A stretch of 5,668 nucleotides of DNA from Bacteroidota bacterium (lineage in GTDB: Bacteria > Bacteroidota > Bacteroidia > Flavobacteriales > Flavobacteriaceae): NCBI GenBank assembly GCA_006227965.1, contig SBFL01000224.1, forward strand, positions 1 to 5,668. The letters run 5' to 3'. The notes under the pieces were generated by a model. That model did no database searches. It saw only the letters and a program-made list of their open reading frames with translations, and was not told where the DNA came from. Both the position numbers and the translations under genes were made by a program. Numbering within the stretch: the stretch's first letter is position 1; each line of letters starts with the position of its first letter. Positions 1-5,274 of this stretch are shown one piece after another.

Positions 1-437
1 GAGAATGGGGACGGATCGAAGAAATAAGCCTTACCTATGTAATCGTCCGGATCTGGGACAAGAGGTGTCTGATCCTTCCCACCACCTACTTCATAGAAAA
101 ACCTTTTCAGAACTGCACCCGTACCACCAAGGAACTAATGGGCACTGTATTCCTGTATACGGATTATACCGTTCCATTTGACGCACTTAGGGAGGAATTA
201 CAGCGGATCGTCCGGGAGGCCAAACAGTGGAACGGGGAAGTTGCCAACATACAGGTGACGGACTCAAAGGCAGACTATGTGGAAGTCCGGGCCACGGTGA
301 GTGCAGACGATTCGGTCAGGGCATGGGAGCTGAGAGTGCTTGTGCGGGAAAAACTCATTTCATTCCTTCAGAAGAACTATCCTGAGAGCATTGCCCATAC
401 ACGGGTTCTCCTGAAACCGGAACAAAAGAACACCTGA
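1..437 (+). CDS. MscS-family mechanosensitive ion channel, C-terminal part (5' end outside window)
   Basis: The reading frame is open from the window edge (first full codon at position 3) to a TGA at 435-437 and gives 144 residues. It begins EWGRIEEISLTYVIVRIWD, followed by LPTTYFIEKPFQNCTR; this is the beta domain of small-conductance mechanosensitive channels as found in the long MscS-like proteins of Bacteroidota and Proteobacteria. The rest, with VFLYTDYTVP, NIQVTDSKADYVEVR and RAWELRVLVREKLISFL, is the cytoplasmic alpha/beta domain. The membrane helices, including the pore helix, lie upstream of the window. These channels sit in the inner membrane and release solutes on hypo-osmotic shock. 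The usual QNWTR tryptophan is a cysteine here. An internal ATG at 138 is not the real start, because the conserved beta domain continues well upstream of it. It is followed 20 bases later by a same-strand gene. Family assignment is firm; the exact subfamily is not. Confidence 0.88.
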   Translation, partial: EWGRIEEISLTYVIVRIWDKRCLILPTTYFIEKPFQNCTRTTKELMGTVFLYTDYTVPFDALREELQRIVREAKQWNGEVANIQVTDSKADYVEVRATVSADDSVRAWELRVLVREKLISFLQKNYPESIAHTRVLLKPEQKNT

Positions 438-457
438 GAGCACCATATGCCCAAACA

Positions 458-1321
458 ATGCTTTTGAGGAAATTCTTATTGATGTTCTTAATTCTGGCTG
501 CCGTGACTATCGGTAAGTCCCAGAACCCGGATCCTTCCTTTAGCGCGGAAGACCTGAAAATCTTTGGCGAACTGATGCGGGGTCTGGATTCGATCCCAGC
601 AGGTCCCCTGGGGAAAACCACTATTGCTGTTGGGGAATTTTTTCTCGGGACCCCCTACGTTGCCAGTACGCTGGAGTCCGAAGGGCAGGAAAGGCTAGTG
701 GTGAATCTGAGGGGTTTGGATTGCACCACATTTGTGGAAAATGTAGTTGTGATTGCCCGAATGAAATACGAGGGGCATGGGGATTGGGAGACCTACCTTA
801 AAAACCTCGAACTGATCCGATACCGGGAAGGCCGGCTTCTCGGCTATCCATCCCGCCTGCATTACTTCACAGACTGGATCAGGGATAACGAGGGAAAAGG
901 GTTGGTCAGGGATATTACCCGGGAGATAGGTGGAGTGGCAGTGGTCAAAGAACTCAATTTTATGGGGACACACCCGGAACGCTACCCTGCCCTTGGCACA
1001 AAAAGTCACCTGGAGCAGGTGAGGGCCATTGAAGCAAACCTGTCTGCTATGCCGCTATTCGTCCTGCCAACTGAAGAGGTGGTACGGCGGGAAGAATTGC
1101 TCAGGGATGGGGATATCATTGCCCTCGCCACAGATATTAAGGGGCTGGATGTAACGCACACCGGGATTGCTCTAACCGGCACGGATGGGCGCATTCACTT
1201 ACTGCATGCCTCGACAGATGGAGCTGTTACCATAACCGAAGAACCCCTGTCTGACTATCTAAAGAAGATCAGCCGAAACGCAGGTCTTATTGTGGTCCGC
1301 CCACTGGAACCGGGGCGCTGA
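458..1321 (+). CDS. Secreted DUF1460 protein, NlpC/P60-like amidase fold
   Basis: This 287-residue protein matches the DUF1460 (N-acetylmuramoyl-L-alanine amidase-like) family, a branch of the papain-like NlpC/P60 superfamily thought to cleave peptidoglycan stems or amide bonds. Residues 1-22 form a Sec signal peptide: K3-R4 is followed by a leucine-rich core and a likely cut after the S-Q at 21-22. There is no lipobox cysteine, so it is probably periplasmic. The likely nucleophile is C89 in GLDCTTFVE, and the likely base is H234 in DVTHTGIAL. The conserved HLLHAST segment (247-253) follows and may supply the third polar residue. Length fits the family. The ATG at 458 is the first in-frame start after the upstream gene's stop, and it is placed correctly for the signal peptide; no clear Shine-Dalgarno is visible. 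It lies 20 bases after the MscS gene and 24 before the transporter gene. Substrate is unknown. Confidence 0.87.
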   Translation: MLLRKFLLMFLILAAVTIGKSQNPDPSFSAEDLKIFGELMRGLDSIPAGPLGKTTIAVGEFFLGTPYVASTLESEGQERLVVNLRGLDCTTFVENVVVIARMKYEGHGDWETYLKNLELIRYREGRLLGYPSRLHYFTDWIRDNEGKGLVRDITREIGGVAVVKELNFMGTHPERYPALGTKSHLEQVRAIEANLSAMPLFVLPTEEVVRREELLRDGDIIALATDIKGLDVTHTGIALTGTDGRIHLLHASTDGAVTITEEPLSDYLKKISRNAGLIVVRPLEPGR

Positions 1322-1345
1322 AGAAATGAAGCAACTGAGACGGCC

Positions 1346-2116
1346 ATGACTTTTATCGAAACTGCATTTTCCGAAACTGACCCCTGGATGCTGCTCTTGC
1401 TTGCATTGCTCGGGTTTGTTGCTTTTGTATTCTCAACCGTCGCAGGGGGTGGTGGGGCCATGCTCATGGTGCCCCTGGTCAATTCTTTCCTGGGGGCCCA
1501 ATATACCGCCCCGGTGGTCAATTTGGGGAATTTCATAGGCAGGCCCTCAAGACTTATACTCTACTGGAAGCATATCCGCTGGAAACTCTGTGCCTACTAC
1601 GCCCTGCCAGCGATGGCGGGTGCCTGGACGGGCGCATGGCTATTTGAAAACCTGAGACTCCCGGTGTTGCAATTGCTGATAGGCCTTTTTCTGGTCAGCA
1701 CCCTCTTTCAGTTCAGGTTTGGACAACGTGAGCGGTCCTTTGAGATGCCTGATATTTGGTTTGCTCCCCTGGGGTTTGTTGTTTCCTTCCTCGGCACCCT
1801 GGTTGGCGCCATGGGCCCTGTAATGAACCCCTTTTACCTGAATGCCGGACTTCAGAAGGAAGCCCTTGTTGGCACCAAAACTGCAAATTCCTTTTTCATG
1901 GGGTTGGCGCAACTTGGGGGATATACATTTTTCGGCCTCCTGCAAGGAGAATACTGGGGATATGGTATTGCTCTTGGGCTGGGCGCCATACTCGGAAACA
2001 TTCTGGGCAAAAAACTGCTCGGCCAGATTTCCACCGGGGGCTTCCGTATCCTCCTGATTGTTTTTATGGTCCTCTCCGGGCTTATGATGATCTACGCTTC
2101 CCTGAAAAGTTTTTAA
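1346..2116 (+). CDS. TauE/SafE (TSUP) family membrane transporter
   Basis: This is a 256-residue integral membrane protein with about eight hydrophobic segments: roughly 15-33, 36-50, 83-101, 105-122, 139-158, 180-199, 204-225 and 233-252. It has the internal duplication typical of TSUP proteins. The first-half motif is FSTVAGGGGAMLMVPLV (29-45), and the second-half counterpart is GTLVGAMGPVMNPF (150-163). Family members move sulfite, sulfoacetate, taurine-derived or other organic anions across the inner membrane, mostly outward. The substrate here cannot be read from the sequence, and no sulfur-metabolism gene is nearby. The ATG at 1346 gives a short hydrophilic N-terminus before the first helix and lies 24 bases after the DUF1460 stop, consistent with co-transcription. 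A seven-codon reading frame (1326-1349) fills most of that gap and ends in an ATGA overlap with this start. Confidence 0.9.
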   Translation: MTFIETAFSETDPWMLLLLALLGFVAFVFSTVAGGGGAMLMVPLVNSFLGAQYTAPVVNLGNFIGRPSRLILYWKHIRWKLCAYYALPAMAGAWTGAWLFENLRLPVLQLLIGLFLVSTLFQFRFGQRERSFEMPDIWFAPLGFVVSFLGTLVGAMGPVMNPFYLNAGLQKEALVGTKTANSFFMGLAQLGGYTFFGLLQGEYWGYGIALGLGAILGNILGKKLLGQISTGGFRILLIVFMVLSGLMMIYASLKSF

Positions 2117-2126
2117 ACCACAGCGC

Positions 2127-2873
2127 TTATTGGATTCCAAGGCAGTACCTGATCCCTCCCAATAGGTGCCTGCGGAAGATTGGCTCATCAAAGGAGGCCT
2201 CGGTATGCCCGATTCCCGTATAGAAGACACGGCTTCCTCCCAGGGAATGATACCAGGCTATCGGATGGTATGCCCCGTTGCTGCCTCCCTCATAGGTTGA
2301 TTCATCGAGATTTATGAGCACGTTTATCCCAGGGTGGATATCCATGAAATTGTACCATTCGTCAAAATGGGACCAGCGCTCCGGCATATGGGACGTGGAA
2401 GTATGGGTAGGGTCGACTACCTGTAAGGTTGCCTGCTGCAGTTCGGGATGACTTTCAAAATAGGCACCGACCAGTTCCCCGTACCAGGGCCAGTCGTATT
2501 CTGTGTCTGTGGCTGCATGGATCCCCATAAAATGACCCCCTCCTTCAATGAATTGCCGGAACGATGCTTCCTGGGCAGGACCAAGGACATCCCCGGTAGT
2601 ACTCAGAAAGATCACCAGCTCGTATAGTGAAAGGGTGTCTGGGTTAAACTGGAGGGAATCCTCAGTGTGGTCCAGGGAGAACATTTCCTCCTTAGAAAGT
2701 TCCCGAAGGGTGGCCACCCCTTTCTCAATTGATTGATGCCGGTGCCCGTTGGTTTTTGTAAATACCAGGATTCGCCGGTCCCCATCGGGGTTTCCTACTT
2801 CCTGGGCAGGAGAGGGTGCGGAAATGACCAGGAAGGAGAGTATTCCCAGCAGGGACTTATAAAGCGTTGTCAT
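2127..2873 (-). CDS. Secreted ThuA-like domain protein
   Basis: This 248-residue protein belongs to the ThuA-like family (trehalose-utilisation type, class I glutamine amidotransferase-like fold). Motifs in order are RILVFTKTNGHRH (34-46), GGGHFMGIHAATD (111-123), EWYNF (172-176), HPIAWYH (203-209) and GGSRVFYTGIGHTEASF (212-228), ending in the usual RRHLLGGIRYCLG. Residues 1-23 form a Sec signal peptide with a probable cut after SPA, so it is exported and non-lipidated. Family members act in oxidative or keto-sugar disaccharide metabolism, or occur as domains in periplasmic sugar-active proteins; the substrate here is unknown. I chose the ATG at 2873. A TTG at 2897 would add eight residues (MNRKRTLK) and a more basic N-terminus, so it is a possible alternative. 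The gene lies 45 bases downstream of the AraC-type regulator on the same strand, and its end nearly touches the converging transporter gene. Confidence 0.88.
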   Translation of the reverse strand: MTTLYKSLLGILSFLVISAPSPAQEVGNPDGDRRILVFTKTNGHRHQSIEKGVATLRELSKEEMFSLDHTEDSLQFNPDTLSLYELVIFLSTTGDVLGPAQEASFRQFIEGGGHFMGIHAATDTEYDWPWYGELVGAYFESHPELQQATLQVVDPTHTSTSHMPERWSHFDEWYNFMDIHPGINVLINLDESTYEGGSNGAYHPIAWYHSLGGSRVFYTGIGHTEASFDEPIFRRHLLGGIRYCLGIQ

Positions 2874-2883
2874 TTTTAGGGTT

Positions 2884-2891
2884 CTTTTCCT
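2884..2891 (-). promoter_or_regulatory. Purine-rich possible ribosome binding site of the ThuA-like gene
   Basis: On the minus strand AGGAAAAG ends 10 bases before the ATG at 2873. It is the only Shine-Dalgarno-like stretch in this gap. It lies inside the coding sequence if the alternative TTG start at 2897 were used, which favours the ATG. Bacteroidota often initiate without such a sequence, so the support is modest. Confidence 0.35.
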
Positions 2892-2918
2892 GTTCAATTT
2901 TAAATCGGGTTTACCTGG

Positions 2919-3824
2919 TCAGGACCCTTGCTGGGCGAGGGAAAGGAGGTATTGCTTGGGGGTGGTGTCGTATTTCTTCTTAAATGCGGCAATGAAATGA
3001 CTGGCAGTGCTGTACCCCACTTTCAAGCCCACCTCATTTACATTGTGTTTGCCGGTTTCCAAGAGTTTTCTGGCCATTTCCATTTTGTAGTCAAATAGAA
3101 AGCTGAAAACCGAATCTCCATAGATTTGTTTGAAACCCTCCTTGAGTTTTTTAAGGCTGAGCCCGATTTCGGCAGCCAGTTCGGGAAGCGTTGGGGGCTC
3201 TGCCATGCGCTCGATTACAATTTCCTTTGCCTGCCTGATCCGTTGTACGTTTTCCTCATCCATCAGGAAAGGGCACTGTTCCGTTTGTGCCTCGGAATTC
3301 CTGTTGAAATAAAGGGAGAGTAATTCATAGATTTTGCCCTTGCAGTACAAGGTGCGGACTGTTGGATAAATCTGCTCGTTCCATAGCTGGCTCAGGATAA
3401 TTGAAAGGGTTGGGGTTAGCGGGTTTTGCTGATAGTATTTCTTATCCTTGTTTTCCGGACTTAGGAAGGGGATGTAGGAGGCTTCAGTGGTAAAAAGGGA
3501 ATGAAATTTCTGGATGCTCATCAGCACAGACAGGATTCGGGTATCCGGGCGGAGAACCACCTGCAGGGGCAGATCGGTTTCCGGATTGTACAGCAGCAGT
3601 GAGGAGTCCCTTGGCAGGTCTATCACATAATGGCCCCCATGGTAGATAAATTGCACATGTCCCTTAAGGCAGAAGTGAAATTGTATGAAACGTTTGTGAG
3701 CAGGGCGTTCGATCCTGATGGGATTTTGGGATTCGGAAGAAGCCTTGAGAAGTATGAAATCAGATTCGATCGACAATTCCCCGAAAGAACCTTCAGCGAC
3801 ATTTTTTTTAGTACTGTCCACCAT
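2919..3824 (-). CDS. AraC-family transcriptional regulator, divergent from hemA
   Basis: This is a 301-residue regulator. The first ~180 residues are a ligand-sensing or dimerisation region of the cupin-like kind (RFIQFHFCLKGHVQFIYHGG at 45-64). The C-terminus carries two helix-turn-helix units. The first, around 213-236, reads LPELAAEIGLSLKKLKEGFKQ. The second, around 262-285, reads VNEVGLKVGYSTASHFIAAF, followed by the family signature KKKYDTTPKQY. The KKLKEGFKQIYG style is that of PchR-like AraC proteins, whose characterised members respond to iron-siderophore complexes; its own ligand is unknown. The ATG at 3824 has no obvious Shine-Dalgarno. The gene is transcribed away from hemA with 193 bases between the two starts. 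From memory, flavobacterial genomes often keep an AraC-type gene beside hemA, which would suggest a role in heme control. It could also regulate the ThuA-like gene downstream. Confidence 0.9.
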   Translation of the reverse strand: MVDSTKKNVAEGSFGELSIESDFILLKASSESQNPIRIERPAHKRFIQFHFCLKGHVQFIYHGGHYVIDLPRDSSLLLYNPETDLPLQVVLRPDTRILSVLMSIQKFHSLFTTEASYIPFLSPENKDKKYYQQNPLTPTLSIILSQLWNEQIYPTVRTLYCKGKIYELLSLYFNRNSEAQTEQCPFLMDEENVQRIRQAKEIVIERMAEPPTLPELAAEIGLSLKKLKEGFKQIYGDSVFSFLFDYKMEMARKLLETGKHNVNEVGLKVGYSTASHFIAAFKKKYDTTPKQYLLSLAQQGS

Positions 3825-3838
3825 AAAACCAACTGATT

Positions 3839-3859
3839 AATTTAGAACGATTCTAAATT
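3839..3859. promoter_or_regulatory. Perfect inverted repeat, candidate Fur/Irr-family operator
   Basis: Left arm AATTTAGAA (3839-3847), spacer CGA, right arm TTCTAAATT (3851-3859): nine of nine arm positions pair. The core has the form TTTAGAA-N3-TTCTAAA. As I recall it, this is the consensus of the iron control element bound by Irr, a Fur-family heme-responsive regulator of rhizobia; Fur-type sites of other bacteria are also palindromes of this size. The centre lies 25 bases upstream of the AraC-type start codon and about 170 upstream of hemA. It is followed by no T-run in either direction, so it is not a terminator. That it is an operator is inferred from symmetry and position; the protein that binds it is not shown. 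Confidence 0.6.
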
Positions 3860-3887
3860 GTTGAACTCCTGAAGCCCAATGATACTA

Positions 3888-3895
3888 CAAAAGTA
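3888..3895 (-). promoter_or_regulatory. Candidate -7 element for the AraC-type gene
   Basis: On the minus strand this reads TACTTTTG, a full match to the Bacteroidota -7 consensus TAnnTTTG. It would start a transcript near 3880, so the inverted repeat at 3839-3859 would lie in the untranslated leader. No clear TTTG sits at the usual -33 spacing, so the promoter is incomplete. The element also lies inside a short ATACT/AGTAT inverted repeat (3882-3896). Confidence 0.4.
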
Positions 3896-3941
3896 TGGAA
3901 TTTAGGAACAGATACCTTGTGAAGGCTTTGGTTTTCTCCCT

Positions 3942-3974
3942 CAGCGGTATTTTAAGAACTTACAGCGTTATTTT
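3942..3974 (+). repeat. Two 12-base direct repeats 21 bases apart, candidate AraC-type activator site
   Basis: CAGCGGTATTTT (3942-3953) and CAGCGTTATTTT (3963-3974) match at 11 of 12 positions and start exactly 21 bases apart, two helical turns. AraC-family proteins with two helix-turn-helix units typically bind tandem direct half-sites with this spacing, as at the araI1-I2 sites of E. coli. The downstream copy abuts the -33 element of the proposed hemA promoter, the position expected for an activator touching RNA polymerase. The obvious candidate ligand is the product of the divergent AraC-type gene at 2919-3824. The repeat is read directly; its function is inferred. Confidence 0.55.
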
Positions 3975-3999
3975 TGCCAAAACATTCCTTATATTTTTG
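3973..3999 (+). promoter_or_regulatory. Candidate promoter of hemA-hemC
   Basis: The TTTG at 3973-3976 is a possible -33 element. TATTTTTG at 3992-3999 is a full match to the Bacteroidota -7 element TAnnTTTG. The spacing of 15 bases is slightly shorter than the usual 17 or more, which would suit an activator-dependent promoter. Transcription would begin near 4003-4006 and leave a leader of only about 12-15 bases before the hemA ATG at 4018. Another TATTTTTG at 3969-3976 could serve as an alternative -7 element but lacks a -33 partner. Confidence 0.5.
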
Positions 4000-4017
4000 C
4001 CCTGCGGCAACGGGCTT

Positions 4018-5274
4018 ATGAAGAAATACCACATTTCAAAACACCATCGCTTTATTACGGTGGGTCTCAGCTACCAGAAAGCGGATGCTGTGCTCAGGGG
4101 TAAATTTGCCCTGGAAAAGACCGCGGCCGATACGCTGCTGGACCAGGCCCGGGAAGAAGGGATCGACGGGTTGTTGGTGACCAGTACCTGCAACCGGACG
4201 GAATTGCATGGTTTCGCTTCTGCCCCCCAGCATTTGATTCGATTGCTGTGCCACCATACCCAGGGCACAGAAGCGGAATTTGAAGCTGTGGGTTATGTCT
4301 ATCAGAACCATGAGGCCATCTCCCATCTGTTTCGGGTTGGGGCAGGGCTGGACAGCCAGATCCTTGGGGATTTTGAAATAATCAGCCAATTGAAAGCTGC
4401 TTTTTACCAGGCAAGGGAAAAAGGCCTGGCCAATGCTTTTCTCGAGCGGCTTGTGAATTCGGTCATACAGGCAAGCAAACGAATCAAGAACGAAACAGGG
4501 ATTTCCTCAGGGGCTACTTCTGTGGCCTTTGCGGCCGTGCAGTACCTGCTGGCCAGGGTGCCGGAAATTGAAAATAGACGGATCTTGCTCTACGGTACCG
4601 GAAAGATCGGGCGAAATACCTGTGAAAACCTCGTCAAACATACCCGGAACCCGCATATTACGCTGATAAACCGGACGATGGACAAGGCCGAGGCGGTTGG
4701 CGGAAAATTCCAGTTAAAAGTTCGGCCCTTTGAAGAATTACAGCAGGCCATTGAGGAGTCGGATATCCTTATCGTCGCTACCGGCGCCATATCCCCTACG
4801 GTCAGACCTGAAATGATAAACCCCGGGTCCCGGCGCTGGATCCTGGATTTATCCATACCGATGAACGTGGGGCCCACAATCGGGCAGATGCCCGGGGTGA
4901 CCTTGGTCCATCTGGACCAGCTTTCAAAAGTGACCGACAGCACACTGGAGGCACGGAAGCAGTATATACCTCAGGCTGAAGCTATTCTCGAGGAGGTCTG
5001 CTCAGACTTTAACCAGTGGTTGGAGAGCCGGCGGTTTGCACCCGTGATCAGGGCTCTGAAGGAGAAACTCGAGACAATGAAAAAAGAAGAGCTGGATTTT
5101 CAGTCGCGAAAAATAAACGGGTTCGACAAAGACCAGGCAGATAAGGTCTCCGACAGGATCATCCATAAGATTACCAGGCAGTTTGCGAATCATCTCAAAG
5201 ATTCGGAGATTGACACAGAAGAAAGCCTTGAACTGATCCGCAAAGTATTCCAGTTAGAAATCGAAACTCCATGA
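4018..5274 (+). CDS. hemA: Glutamyl-tRNA reductase
   Basis: This enzyme reduces glutamyl-tRNA(Glu) with NADPH to glutamate-1-semialdehyde, the first committed step of C5-type tetrapyrrole synthesis in the cytoplasm. The 418-residue product has all the family landmarks. The catalytic domain has VGLSYQKAD (15-23) and TSTCNRTE with the nucleophile C58. It also has HLFRVGAGLDSQILGDFEI (103-121), whose H103 is the usual conserved histidine. The NADPH domain has LLYGTGKIGRN (190-200), LINRT (216-220), VATGA (253-257) and LDLSIPMNV (276-284). A helical dimerisation tail follows to the end. I chose the ATG at 4018 because MKKYHISKHHRFITVGLSY is the normal flavobacterial N-terminus. The frame stays open back to an ATG at 3895, but that extension is unconserved in character and would cover the proposed promoter. 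The stop overlaps the hemC start by ATGA, so translation is probably coupled. Confidence 0.96.
   Translation: MKKYHISKHHRFITVGLSYQKADAVLRGKFALEKTAADTLLDQAREEGIDGLLVTSTCNRTELHGFASAPQHLIRLLCHHTQGTEAEFEAVGYVYQNHEAISHLFRVGAGLDSQILGDFEIISQLKAAFYQAREKGLANAFLERLVNSVIQASKRIKNETGISSGATSVAFAAVQYLLARVPEIENRRILLYGTGKIGRNTCENLVKHTRNPHITLINRTMDKAEAVGGKFQLKVRPFEELQQAIEESDILIVATGAISPTVRPEMINPGSRRWILDLSIPMNVGPTIGQMPGVTLVHLDQLSKVTDSTLEARKQYIPQAEAILEEVCSDFNQWLESRRFAPVIRALKEKLETMKKEELDFQSRKINGFDKDQADKVSDRIIHKITRQFANHLKDSEIDTEESLELIRKVFQLEIETP

Noticed and set aside
1756..2223. 155-codon open frame on the plus strand, shifted relative to the transporter
   Set aside because: It overlaps the TSUP frame, is rich in Cys, Pro and Trp without domain features, and has no independent start context.
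1640..2230. 196-codon open frame on the minus strand across the transporter gene
   Set aside because: It is antisense to a clear TSUP protein and overlaps the end of the ThuA-like gene, and its translation shows no recognisable domain. It looks like a composition effect.
2874..2897. TTG start for the ThuA-like gene at 2897
   Set aside because: An ATG eight codons downstream gives a complete signal peptide and has a purine-rich stretch upstream. The TTG remains possible but less likely.
3630..3836. 68-codon plus-strand frame opposite the start of the AraC-type gene
   Set aside because: It is fully antisense to a well-supported coding region and shows no family resemblance.
3882..3896. ATACT-N5-AGTAT inverted repeat
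   Set aside because: Arms of five bases are too short to stand out in an AT-rich region, and the sequence is already explained by the candidate minus-strand -7 element.
3895..4017. In-frame extension of hemA back to an ATG at 3895 (41 extra residues)
   Set aside because: The extension precedes the normal flavobacterial HemA N-terminus, is AT-rich, and covers the direct repeats and the promoter elements. Family length fits the start at 4018.
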